Origin: Scytalidium lignicola | Taxonomy: Eukaryota > Ascomycota > Leotiomycetes | NCBI GenBank assembly: GCA_002812745.2 | Contig: NCSJ02000374.1 | Location: 1-39,527 of the forward strand | DNA length: 39,527 bases | Reading direction: 5' to 3' | Shown: positions 9,196-21,129 of the stretch, one piece after another | Numbering within the stretch: position 1 is the stretch's first letter | Layout of the letters: the number at the start of each line of letters is the position of its first letter | Made by a program: the position numbers and the translations under genes | The notes under the pieces: generated by a model | The model's database searches: none | The model's input: only the letters and a program-made list of their open reading frames with translations | Told to the model about the DNA's origin: nothing

Positions 9196-11150
9196 ATTAT
9201 TTNACAACTTTAAAAGTATACTTTTCTTATATCTTCAAGAACTTAAACAAGAAAAGTCAGTTAAGCAAAAAGAAAGAAATATCCTAACATTAAAGTTATT
9301 AAGTTGTTTATTAAAGAAGGTGTTTAAGGATATAATAAGTCTCTTTAAAAAGTNAAAAAGTCTTCACACAAATTATAATAGAATAATAAGTTACTTATAT
9401 AATTGTTGTTAAGTAAATATTAATCAAAGGATAATATCCTAAGGTAAAAGAGCTCTTTAATAATAAAAGTAATAATAGAGATAATAATAATGATAACAAG
9501 ATGTAACTCTTGTTCTTCTCTTGCTTATCCTTTATAAGGTTAAAACTTAAGTATCTGGTTTCTTTCTTTGTTTACCTTGTAAAGTTGAAGTTAGTCTTTT
9601 ACTTAATTAATGTTAAGTTAATGTTAAGTTCTTAGTTAAATGTATTTTAGATAAATTTAAACCATTGTCTTATAATGTTTTCTTTCTTATAATTATATTC
9701 TATGTTATACTTTGTGAAAAATTACTTAAAGTACATTAATCACCTTCATTATAAAGTAATTATTAACCTTCTAAGTCTTCTTTACTTTCTCTTAACTTTA
9801 AGGTTACTTAAATCTAAGTTATGTTTCTTATTATACTCTTTTAACATTTTATCATCATTAATATTTTCTTACAACTCTTAAGAATCTTCTTTATTAGTAT
9901 ATCCTTTTTAGTTAATAAGGTATTTGAAAATTCCTTTTTGTTATCTATAGTCTAAGATTACTTTCACTTCATATTCATTGTCTAGGTTAATAATACTTAT
10001 CTCCTTTGGTTTTAAGTTATTATTCTCTTGTTTCTTGTACAATTTAAGGGTAAAGATAAGGAAAACAAAGTAAATGTAAATTTACTTTAACATATCTAGC
10101 TTATAAGCAAGATCATAATCTCTTATTACCTTTATTATTTTCTAAAGCCTTAAGTATTTATTAACAAACTTATAACAAGGTTATTATTACTTAATATAAG
10201 TAATAAAGATTAATACTTAGTCTTTAAGGTTAAAAGACTTTAATACTTAATGTTAGTTATACTATTTTTCATAAAGTTTCTAAGTATATTAAAGTAAACT
10301 TATAATCTTGTTATAATTCTCTTATAATTCTTTAACTCTCTTAGTTGTTGTTAATACCTTAAAAGGAAGCTTTTTACTGACTAGCCTTAACTTTATTAGT
10401 CTTTATAATTTATATCTTATAAGAGCTTTTATAAAGGACATCTGTATAGTAGAATGTTATAAGATATTGTAAATATACTTTGTTAAGTATAACTTAATTG
10501 TCTAATTATCTTAAGTAAAGGAGTAATAAACTTGTAAGTAATATTCTAAGTTCTAGTTTTAACATTCAATTTAGTTATTAATCTAAGGATGTTATATAAT
10601 ACTTATTTGCNTTTTTTATTGTTAAGTAATAATAAAAGGATATTTAGAACTTACTCTTGAATCAAGTATCTTGATCAGATATTATATTCTTAAATGAACT
10701 AAATGGTTAGACAATATAATATAACAATAACTTAACAACTTTATTAACATTAATATGCTGGATGATGAGGATATAAATTAAGTACTTAGTAAACTTGTAA
10801 ATTATTATTAAAATAATATCATATTCTTTATCCTTAAAGGAAGTAGAAGATAATAATTTAATAATGAAATCTATTAAGATTTCTTCAAAAAGTCTAGTTA
10901 GTATTAGTAAAGGTATTAGTTTACTGTAAGGTAAATAGTGTTTTAGCTTAGTTCTTTAACAAATAATATAAGTAAAGATATACTTCTTAATGTCTTTTCA
11001 TAAACTATTCTAATAATAACAATTAACTAACTATTTTAAAACTTTAATAATATTTAAATGTTTGTTAATAAGAGTATTATAGAAAGTATTTAGTAATTTA
11101 ATCTTTAATAAGTAATTATTAAGGATATAAACATATCCTTAATACCTTAA

Positions 11151-11267
11151 ATATTAAGAATACTATATATAGTAGAATAACTATTAACGAGTAACCGCTA
11201 ATATTGTGCCTTTTTAGCTAGTTTAGTCGAGTAGTAAAGCTATTCAATTACTTGTTCTTAACATTAA
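11151..11267. mobile_element. MITE-like insertion in copy B
   Basis: Alignment of B with A shows about 117 extra bases between the B equivalents of A 3495 and 3496. The insert begins with TTAAGAATAC (11154-11163) and ends with GTTCTTAA, giving short inverted ends. A related sequence occurs at about 32290-32395; shared blocks include AGTAGAATAACTA, TGTGCCTTTTTA and AGTAGTAAAG. No coding capacity is seen. Exact ends and the target duplication are uncertain. Confidence 0.5.
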
Positions 11268-14200
11268 AAGCTTATTGTCTCTTAATGCCTAAAGGTTATG
11301 CCTTAAGACTTTAATAATAAATCACTTATTACATTATTACTTCTATTCTTCGTTAATAACAAAAGTGTCCTTTTGTTATACTTTATAAATAATATTTACA
11401 AAGTTAAGTAATAAATCCTCTAGTGTTATTATAACTTTAGCCNTTTTTAACTTATGTTAAAAGAATGTACAATTTATGATTTATAACTCTAATAACAGTA
11501 TTATCTTGAAAAGACATAATGCTTTAAACACTTTTAAGTTTAGTTATTATAAAGTTGTTAAGCTCTTGTAATTAAGCAACAAGGTCTTGATTATTTAGTA
11601 AAACAAGTTTAGTTGTTAAGGAATTTACTTCCTTTGATTAGTTAACAAGACCTTGACTTAATAAGTTTATAAGTTCTTTACTGCTTATATTCAACGTTTA
11701 TAAGAACTTATTAAGAAAACTTAATAACAACTCTTAATATACTGTTATAATACTAGTTATATCTTGTAAATTAAGCTTTTATAACAACTTATCAACAAGA
11801 TTCCAAGAGTTTAGTTTATACTCAATCTTAAAATCATATCTAAACAATTCTTACAACTAATAAGCTTACTTATTGTTTAGTTATAACTTTGAAGTAAAGT
11901 AATAATAATTTAAGTAATTAGTTAAAACTTTAACAAGATATTGTACATATAACAAGTAATGTCTTCATGTCTTAAAAGCCTTTATAATAACTAATAACTC
12001 AACATTTAAAGTATTGTAATATAACTTAACTCCTTTTAACTTCTTCAACATGTATATAATAAGATGTTAATACCCTTCTTATAATTAAGTCATAATCATA
12101 CTAATTATAAAATCCAAAGCATTTATCTCTAACCTGGTAAGTAGTTTCAAGTTATAATAATATAATAGTAAAGTAATTGTGAATAAGATATACATCTTCA
12201 CAAATGCTTCTCATTACAAGAGAGTTAATTAAAAGGTCAAAGGATATCTCTTTTTCAGTATATCTATTAATAATATAATAACCTTTAAATAACCTTTAAT
12301 AAACTAATAATAAAAAATCTAGTAAAGCTAAGAAAGATTTATATGTCTTTTATACTTTTAAGTTCTAACTACTTAATAATAACTATAACATATTCNTTTT
12401 TTTATACTTATGCTTTTAAGGGTAATCATAAAGCTTAAAAAGGTAATTGTTTAAGAGTAAAATATATATTTCTTCAAGTTTATATAAAGGCTTTATTATT
12501 ATAACTTAACTAATACTTTGTAGATAACTTGTATATATAACTCTTTGTCTTTTATATAAATTAAGATATCATCAAGATATATAATGCAAATAACATTAAC
12601 TAAACTTGTTAATACTTAGTTAATATATGTCTAGAAGGTAATTAGTACATTTACAAGTCTGAATAGTATAATAAGATATTCAAAGTGTTTATACTTAATT
12701 CTAAACGCTATCTTCTACTTATCTTCTTTATAAATATATATTTAGTAGTAAACATCTTTTAAATCTAACTTAATAAAGTATTTAACCTTAGATAATCAAC
12801 TAATAATTTCTGAAATTAAGAGTAATATAATATAATTCTTCTTAGTAATCTTATTCAATCCTTAGTAATTAACACAAAGTTATAACTTATCTTTTAACTT
12901 AAGTATAAACAAGATAAAAGCTCTTGTTAAACTGATCAAAGGTTAGATTTATCCTTTTTACATAATAATTTCCAAGTAATTATAAAGTATTATAAGCTTA
13001 TCTTCAGTTAAAGTATAAATAAGTTCTTAAGGTAAAGTTTATCCTTCTTCTAAGTTAATATAATACTCTAAAAAGGTATAAGAGGATAAAATTCCAATTA
13101 AGTTTATATTAAAAACATTTAAGTAATTATCATATTCTGATAGTATAACAAGTTACATTTTACTAACTTCCTTGTTAGTATCCTCTTATATATCTAAAGA
13201 AATAAGGATTGTTCTAACCAAAACCATAATATACTTAACTATATAATTAGCTTTTCAAAGTTGTCTTTTTATAATGATTAATAATAAGTATTACTCTTGA
13301 AGAGAAAATACTCAAATATCTTCTTTGTAATAGATAACTTATAACTTTACATCATTATATTACAGTTTTCCTAGTACAATTTCATATTTATTAAACTTAA
13401 CTATTATAAAGTTATAATACTCTGTCCTCTTAAGTCTTTAGTTATTAGTAATACAAGTTATAATATTCAAAGTTTTATAAGTAAGAATGTTTTCTTTGTA
13501 AAACTATCTTACTCTTAAGTATTAACTAACTTCCTTCATTACTTTGTTTAATAAAAAGTAATAATGTATAATATTCAAATCTAACCTTGTATTTAATAAG
13601 GCTATTCTCATTACTTATTTCCTTTTAAGTTAAAGAGAAACTCTTACTTCTAACTGTCTTAAAAGGTATTTACCTTCTTATTAAGTAATTATTACTTATT
13701 CTCTTAATAGTATAATATTTGTATTAGATGTTTAAAGGCCATTACTAGTATAATAACTTAATTTCTTATACTGATAACATTAAATCTCAGAAAGTAATAG
13801 TCTAACAGTTCCTTCTCTCTTAGTTATTAGTTAATCATTAAGAAAGATAATATTAACAATTATTGCTTTTTATGTTAAAGAAGTCTAGTTTACTTAAGAC
13901 ATACTTAAAATCTTATTTGTCTAACTTATTTATTTACTTTAGTTTCTTAACTAATTAGTTATAATTATACTTCTTGTTATAATGTCTTTTCTTTAAGTTA
14001 TAATCAACGNTTTTAGCCTTTTATACTATACTGATCAACTTTATCTTAATAGTTAATATACTTTAAGACATAATTTGCTTTCTTAACTCTAGTCAGAGTT
14101 TGTCTAAGAAATTGCACACTTAATACTCTTTAAGTAAGTACTTTAGTAATTCTAACTTGATATTCTTATAATTGTTCAGAAAAGAATTAAATTTCTAATT

Positions 14201-14905
14201 TAGTTTTTATTCAAGGTAATATAACTTCATAACAACTTTAAAGGTGTAAATAAAGCTATTTAAGATGTTACTCTTCAAGAATTCCTTTATTTTGTCTTAA
14301 TAAATATAATTATAACAATTCTGCTAAGTGTTTATAACATAAGTAATCTAACATCTTTTAATAATACTTTTCAACACATTATTAATATATATAACTTTTT
14401 AAAGCTTAATACTCAATTCCTAAATTATAACAAATTAAGAATATAATTTAAAGAGGAAAGTATAAAGTTTATTTTAATTAGTCCTCTTGTATTTCAAAGC
14501 AAGGAGTTATAACTTCTTCTAAATCTTATTACTCAGTTGCTGATAAGATTCAGCATAACAATTTATCCTAATACATCTTATACAAAATCATAAATAAGAG
14601 CTTCTCCTCTTTTAAGAGCTTATAAGTAAGTTCTCTTCTTTTCAAAGTGTTTTATTATTGCTTAACTATAATCCTCTTGTCTAACTCTTCCTTTGACAAT
14701 GAAGTAAGACTCCTTAAAATAAGTACTAAAGAAGACAAAAGTAAATCAAATAATAGTAATTCTTCTTGTTATAATGTTATTAAGCTAGTAAAGAGGAATT
14801 ACAATTCTTCTACTTCTCCTTGTTATAAAGCTTAAGTTCAACAAGTCTTAACCATCCTGATTCTTAACAGTTTATATACCCTTTGTTAAGAAAGAAAGAT
14901 TAATA

Positions 14906-15172
14906 TGTTAAGGTTGTTCATATGTAAAGTAAAGAAAGACTAGGAAGTTAAAACATAATAAGAGATTAACAATGTAATAACAGTTGGTTAAGTGTAGATT
15001 TACTTTAAAACTCAGTATTCTCTTAAAAGTACAAGATTAATCTTTAACTCTTGTCAAAGAGAAGAGGAAAACCCCTTCTTTATAAACAAGAATCAACAGT
15101 TAAAGAACAGTTAGGACTCAGACCTTAATCCTTTTCACCCCTTCACATGATTAGCACATTAAGACCTTAACA
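14906..15172 (-). repeat. 5' LTR of copy B (RIPped)
   Basis: It aligns end to end with 7143-7407. Both former TGTCAGG termini are recognisable as TGTTAAGG (14906-14913) and CCTTAACA (15165-15172). The candidate priming site and TATA region are also recognisable but mutated. Confidence 0.88.
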
Positions 15173-17990
15173 TATACTTAGATGATATTCTTATTTTCTT
15201 TTAAAGTAAAGAAGATTATAAGTAACATATATGATAAATCCTTAACAAGTTATACAAATACTAACTATTTGCAAACTTGTTTAAATACGAATTTCATATA
15301 AAAACAGTTAAATTCTTAGAATATATTATTAGCTTAAACAAGATCTTGATAAAGTAAAGCTGAGTAAAAACTGTTAAAGAATAACTTATACTTAAGTTAT
15401 ATAAAGATATTTAAATATTCTTAGGATTTACCAATTTTTATAAAAGATTTATTAAAAATTATTCAAAAATTATAATAAGTTTTATAAACTTATTTAAAGG
15501 AATAAAGAAGGGAAAGAAGATNAAAAGCTTTTGAATTTTTAAAGATAATACNAAAAAGTGTTTGAATAATTAAAGATAACCTTTTTATTAATACTAGTTT
15601 TAATATATTATATACTAAGACTACTAATTATACTTGAAACAAATGCATTTAAATTTGTAATAGAGGAAGTATTGTCTTAACTTATAATTAGTCTTATAAG
15701 AGTAGTATAACATTTTATAACCTTTTACTTAAAGAAATTAGACTTAATTTAATAGGCTTATAAGATATACAACTAAGAATTATTAGTTATTATTTTAGCT
15801 TTTAACTAATAAAAGTACTATTTAGTATATATTTTAACATTAATTATTATTAAAATAAATTATAATAATTTAAAAAAAGTTTATAAATAAAAAGAAACTG
15901 AATAGTAAACAAGTATATTAAATCCAGAAACTAGTAGAATTTGATTTTAGGATTAAATATAAGCTAAGGAAAAACAACTTTACAAACAGCTTATTAAAAT
16001 GTTTAAACTATAAGTTACAATCAGATAAAGTAATAAGAGACTTAATATTTACTTTAAAAGAAAAGTTATAGTATATTTTTAGTTTATATGTAGAAAATGT
16101 AGTTAAATAGTATAAAAACATCTTAATTAATAAAGTATTAGATTTAGAAAAATCCTTAAAAGGTAAGAACTTTAAGTTTAGTTAATTGTTAGAACTTATA
16201 CAGTTATAAGCAGTTTTAGACTAAACAAGATGTTTAAAGGTTATAAGTATATATAACATAATTATAAAGCTTAATTTTATTACTAAAACTAGTAATTGTA
16301 AATGCTTTGTTTTATAAGTATTAGCCTAAAGTATTAAAGTGTTCAAAAAAAACAAAAAAAACTTTTAACCTAGTTAATAATTAATTTAATCTAGAATTTA
16401 TAACAAGAGAATACTTTTATCTATGAAGAAAAGTAAGAATTAATTGGAAAAGGAAAGAATAAGGCTAAAGTTACTTAAAAGAAGTTTAAACATTATTAAA
16501 ATAACAATTCTCAAAGTAGATTAATCTTTAAGAATAGCTTAGTAAATGGAGAGAATGCTAAGAATAGTAAACTTCAAGAATAAACATTTNAAAAAGAAAG
16601 TATAAAGTATAAATAATATTAACTTATTAAAGTACAAAAATAAAATTTATATACTTAAGGATAAAATAGTCAAGACTAAGATTTTAACAATAAATTATAA
16701 TAATAAGATTATAAAACACTTAAGAGTAATTAAAACTTTAGAATTGTTAAAGTNAAAAATACTTTTAGAATAGTATACNAAAAAGATATAAAACATTAAG
16801 TCAAAACTTATATAATATACTAATAAGCAACAATAAGAAAGTACTGATTATATAGATTACTTGTATTACTTTTATAGTTATAAGCTTTATAAAAGAAGAT
16901 ATTAATAGACTTTATTATAAACTTACTATTAAACAAGTAAAATAATATAGCTTATAATTTGTACTTTATAATCTTAAACAGATATATTAAAGTAGTATAA
17001 TATATTTTGTATAAGAAAACAATTATAACTTTAAAACTAGTAAAGCTTTTTATATAATATATAATAAAAGACTTTAAAATATTAAAAAGCATTATATCAA
17101 ATAAAAGTTTTTAATTTATAAGCAAATTTTAGAACTTTTTATGTTTTTACTTATAAGTGTGCAAAAAGCTATTAATAGTATTTTACTTTTAAACAAACAA
17201 GCAAATAGAGGTTTAGAATTAAATTTTAGAATATTACCTTTAAGTGTTTACAAATTATAAATAAAATAATTAAATTTCAAAGTTAATGTTAGTAAAATTT
17301 ACTTATAATAATAATGTTTACTTTATAACAAAAGTAATTTTCTTTTATGTTTTATATAAATTCTACTTNAAAAATCATTATAAACGTTAGTAAAGAGGAG
17401 GAAGNAAAAGAAAGTAATNAAAAGTATAAAAAACAAATTTAAGCATTGTAAAAAAAAAAAAGTATTACAATAATATTAAGCTTATACTATTAAAGTATAG
17501 NAAAAGGTTTTATAATAAAAAAACGAAAATCTATAAGCTTTAAAATAAAAGATGAAGTTATGTTATTAACAAAGAATTTACAATAACAAAGACTTAATAA
17601 AAAGTTGTTTAACTAATATATTAAACCTTTAAAAATAATTAGAATATTTAGTAATAGTTTATTTTATAAAGTAGAATTACCTTTAAGTTATAAGATATAT
17701 TTTGTATTTTATGTTTTCTTATTAAAACTATACTATCAGAAAGCTAGTATAATGCTAAATATAATGCTAGAACTAATTGATAAAGAAGAAGAATAAGAAG
17801 TGAAGATTATTTTAGACTATAAAGATAAAGTTTCAAAAAAGCAATACTTAGTAAGATAAAAAGGATTTTCCTTAGCTAATAATAGTTAAGAGTTAATAAA
17901 ACACTTAAAGAACACATAAAAAGAAATTGAAGAATATACAAGAAAAGCAAGATTAATATTAAAATAATTACATAATAATAAAAAAGTAAA
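15173..17990 (+). pseudogene. chromovirus pol fragment G (RT to chromodomain), heavily RIPped
   Basis: The plus strand reads YLDDILIF from 15175, followed by recognisable FLGFTNFYKRFIKNYSKI pieces near 15415-15470, then RNase H and integrase remnants. Near 17550-17720 it shows the integrase C-terminal GPY/F-type module (pieces such as KDEVMLLTKNL and YIKPLKIIRIF) and at about 17795-17965 a chromodomain (EVKIILDYKDK, QYLVR, KGFS, then an EIEEY helix) in which both conserved Trp codons are stops. Everything upstream of the RT active site is cut off at the end of LTR B. The sequence differs clearly from the A family. Its 3' LTR is probably 19717-19921. Confidence 0.82.
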
Positions 17991-19070
17991 AGAAGATTAA
18001 AAACATAAAGATTATAATTAGAAAAGTCTAATTATGAAAATTAACTAAAAAACATTNAAAAGATCTTTAATAAAAGAGTTAACACATTACTAACTGTTAT
18101 CTTTTACTTTACTATTACTACTTTTATTATTATTTATATTATTACTAAGACTTTTATCATTATTATCTACTTTATCCTTATTATTGTTTTTCTCTTCTAC
18201 TTTTAAGGCAAAGAAGTTAGCTTAAAAGACACATTAACAAGTATAAAGTTAAAAAAAGAAATAACTTATATTAAAGTACAGAATATTAATAACTATACAT
18301 AATCTAATCTCCTTAGTAGTTCGAAATTAGCTTATTATACTATATTATACTTTCTAATGTNAAAAAAAGCTTTACNTTTTTTTATATATTACTTTTAAGC
18401 TACTTTTAAATGAAAAATAAGAATTGCTTTAATAGGAGAACTAGTAATAGCTTGAGTAAGTTTAGTTTGCAGAGTTAATAGCTTATTAAGACAAGTAAAC
18501 ATAACTTGAAGGATAAGAAGACATTTTTTACTTTTTGTTAAATACTTATTATAATAAAAGTTACTTACTTTCTTTTTGCACTTTAGATTAAACTTAGTAT
18601 AAAGTTACTTTGAATAATACAAATAACAATATTAAAATAATTTTTTAAAGGCCTTTAAGACTTAATAATAATAATAACATACAATACAAACAAAGTTATA
18701 ATTAGAATAATTAATAAAGGAAATCAAATGTTAAGGGCAAGAAAAAACTAGAATAGAATATATTAAGAATAGNAAAAAGGCTAAATNAAAAGAATGCTTA
18801 TCAATATCTTAACAGAGAAAATGTAATGAATATAAACTAATAATATAAAACATAAGTATTATAATAGTAATAATTATAATAGTAGTAGAAGAAGATAACG
18901 AAGAAAGAAGAAAGAAAGAAAAGAAGAAGAAGGAAATATTTATAAACATATCAAAGAAGTATAATAATAATAGATTAAACAAATCAAACAATTGATTTGA
19001 AGAATTGATTTTAATCTGAAATTATTATCTTGTTAATAAAGTAACATTTCCTTGTTAATATTATAACAAT
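17991..19070. other. AT-rich 3' region of element G, no gene seen
   Basis: No frame gives a recognisable protein. The stretch has low-complexity TTATTA-type tracts (18095-18200) and a purine-rich tract of GAA/AGA units at about 18885-18940. Its position between the G chromodomain and the candidate G 3' LTR suggests that it is that element's 3' non-coding region. Confidence 0.5.
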
Positions 19071-19491
19071 GAAATCTTTATTGTAGATTTATAACTTTAA
19101 CAATATTAAAATTTTAGCATTATATTATTATACAAGAGTAATAATGTTTTATATACTAAGAAAATAAAAAATAAAATCTTTATTGTATATTTAAGGCTTT
19201 AATAATATATATAGTAGATATAATATTATTTACTTATTATAATATAACTAATAACATCTTTGTATAAAAGGAAAGACAAAGCTAAGAAAGTTAGAATTGT
19301 TAAAAAGACATTATACAAAAAATCTAAAAGGAGAATCTTTATTGTATATTTAAGGATTAATAATACATATAGCTGATATAATACTACTTACTTATTATAA
19401 TATAATTTAATAACAGCTTTGTAAAGGAAGAAAGATAAAGCTAAGAAAGTTAGAATTGTTAAAAGAATATTATACTAAGAAGATTTAAGAA
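19071..19491. repeat. tandem repeat, ~159 bp period, about 2.6 units
   Basis: Units at 19174-19332 and 19333-19491 each begin AATCTTTATTGTATATTTAAGG and share AAGCTAAGAAAGTTAGAATT near their ends. A shorter diverged unit at 19071-19173 begins GAAATCTTTATTGTAGATTT. The array lies in the 3' region of element G. No coding potential is seen. Confidence 0.72.
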
Positions 19492-19716
19492 GTCAACTTT
19501 AAAATTCTAGAAATNAAAAAGTAAAACTATAGTATACTTTAGTAAAAAAAGTTATAAAGATAAAAGACAAACTTTAGTTAAAACTTTGAATAGGAAAAAA
19601 GTGCAAAAAACAAGTATAAAAAAAAGTTAAACACTATTTATAAGTAAGAAAACTATATTAAGCTTTATCTACTTAAACTACTTTTAAGAACAAGAGTTCT
19701 AAAAAAAAGAAAATGA
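19492..19716 (+). other. AT-rich spacer ending in a purine tract (PPT candidate of G)
   Basis: No gene is seen. The last 16 bases, AAAAAAAAGAAAATGA at 19701-19716, are purine-rich apart from one T and directly precede the TG of the candidate LTR, as a plus-strand primer should. Confidence 0.4.
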
Positions 19717-19921
19717 TGTTAAGAGTTAAGTAATATTAGTATATTAACTCGAAAAAGCTTTAGTTATAATAAGTTACATGAATATACTATGTATATATAT
19801 ATAAGAGCAAAAGGGAAAGTAAAGAGTAAGAGTTAGTTTATATAGAAGTAAACACTTATTATAGCTTACTTATCACTCAATTTGTAATTCATTATCTATT
19901 ACCTGTCTTAGGTTTATAACA
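19717..19921 (+). repeat. candidate 3' LTR of element G (205 bp)
   Basis: It begins TGTTAAGAGTTAAG and ends GGTTTATAACA, giving TG...CA ends with a TGTTA/TAACA inverted pair. A TATATATATATAAG box is near 19790-19803, and a purine tract precedes it. No second copy is in the window, so the boundaries rest on signals alone. Confidence 0.55.
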
Positions 19922-20234
19922 GATAAAGCTTAAATGATTGACTTTACAACTTATAAATATATAACATAATTCTTTATAAAATCAACATATATAATATTAA
20001 AGTTAATATATTTTTATTTAAGCTTCTTATTCTTTAAGCTTTTTAAATAACTATAACTGTATTTAATAAGTATAACTACTTGAAAAAGCTCATCTTCAAC
20101 CATCTCCTCCTCTTCTTCAATAAGTTATACAATTTCCTCAAACATAAAGTTTAATTATAAAAGAAAATTTATATCTTATAAAGTAAAAGATAAAAATAAT
20201 AAAGAATATAAAAAACTAACTTTAATAATAGTTT
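19922..20234. other. AT-rich stretch between LTRs, no recognised gene
   Basis: The minus strand encodes a short acidic run (IEEEEEMVEDEL-like, near 20095-20130) surrounded by stops. It may be internal sequence of an element that uses LTR I, or chance in a purine-rich tract. Nothing else can be supported. Confidence 0.3.
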
Positions 20235-20555
20235 TATTATAAAACCCTTAAACATTAATATATAATGTAAGTTTAGTCACTTTATAAGTTTATTTATGGA
20301 ATAAGCTGACTAAAGTTTTCTAAAGTAATAAGTATATTATAAAGTTGTAACTTAAGTTGAATATAAGGTTTCTAATTAAAGCTTAAAGAGTATATTCTTA
20401 TATAAACATTTGTAATTCTATTTATATAAACTAGTATAAACTTATATAGTTATATACCCTTATATACCTTTATATACTAAGACTTGTTATATAACTTAAT
20501 ACTTGTTAATCTACTAACATTTTATAAGTTATTCTTTTAATTTATTAAATTGTGT
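20235..20555 (-). repeat. LTR I, minus orientation, related to LTR H
   Basis: The reverse complement of about 20235-20530 matches 33880-34190 over most of its length, for example the block around TAAAGCTTTAATTA and the terminal TAAGGGTTTT. The left edge is set by the RIPped terminus GGGTTTTATAATA (GGGTTTTGTAACA in LTR H). The right edge near 20555 is approximate because the first bases are too diverged. Confidence 0.65.
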
Positions 20556-20726
20556 AAATAAGATTTATAATATTATCTTTTTCCTTTTCTAATATTATCT
20601 TAATACTTAACTTATAATATTAAATAATTTTCATTATTCTTTAANTTATACTTCTTATCTATTATGTTATATAACTACTAAACTCACCTTTATAAAGTAG
20701 AAAAGATAAAAACAATAAATTTTAAA

Positions 20727-21067
20727 ATGTTCTCCTTTTGTTATTATTATAAAAAGAACAAGAAATCTTATTATTATTTTCTTGATTCTTTAAAATACTC
20801 TAAATACACTTATTATAATAATTATTATAAACTTCTTAGGCTATCTCTTAAGGAAATCGATTATTACTTTCAAAAAGAGTAATACTTAGAACAAGAAGAA
20901 GAAAAAGCTCTTACTAAAGTCCTTTAACTTAAGAAACTTTGTCATTGCATAAAAAACAATACTTAGCTTATGAATTTTAAAGGTATTTTTACTATAGAAG
21001 AATTAAAAGAAATTNAAAAAAAGAGAAAAGTTAAAAAAGGAAAAGCTAAACTTCTTAGTCTTTATTA
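20727..21067 (+). pseudogene. RIPped Zn2Cys6 + coiled-coil gene beside LTR I
   Basis: From an ATG at 20727 the plus strand reads a Cys and then Tyr residues spaced X2, X6, X8, X2 and X6, exactly a fungal Zn2Cys6 cluster if those Tyr codons (TAT/TAC) were Cys (TGT/TGC) before G-to-A RIP. The first Cys survives at 20739-20741. A charged helix follows with EQEEEKAL and a later FTIEELKEI piece, typical of a coiled coil. In-frame stops are TAA (from CAA or CGA) and TAG, and an N at 21015 may break the frame. The gene is antisense to LTR I and next to it, the same geometry as the antisense gene of element A. Which element it belonged to is not proven; DNA binding is a family inference. Confidence 0.55.
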
Positions 21068-21129
21068 AAAGTTTATTATGTCTTTCTGATAAAAATAAAT
21101 AACATTTTTCAGTTAATCCTTTTATGTTA

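Larger units (their letters stand above)
9196..15172 (-). mobile_element. copy B of the A-family chromovirus, heavily RIPped and 3' truncated
   Basis: Base-by-base similarity to A runs from about A position 1540 to its 5' LTR end, in the same orientation; the differences are overwhelmingly C-to-T and G-to-A. It retains most of gag-pol as a ruin plus the 3' half of the antisense gene (about 9204-9503, exons 4-5). It lacks the chromovirus 3' end and 3' LTR, since the left edge joins Copia fragment J. RT still encodes YLDD, with Asp codons at 12573-12571 and 12570-12568, unlike A. A ~117 bp sequence absent from A is inserted at about 11151-11267. The right edge is the RIPped LTR 14906-15172, directly followed by element G. 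Confidence 0.9.

Noticed and set aside
18809..18991. Minus-strand 60-residue hydrophobic open stretch
   Set aside because: It comes from translating a GAA/AGA purine tract and AT repeats on the opposite strand; not a plausible protein.
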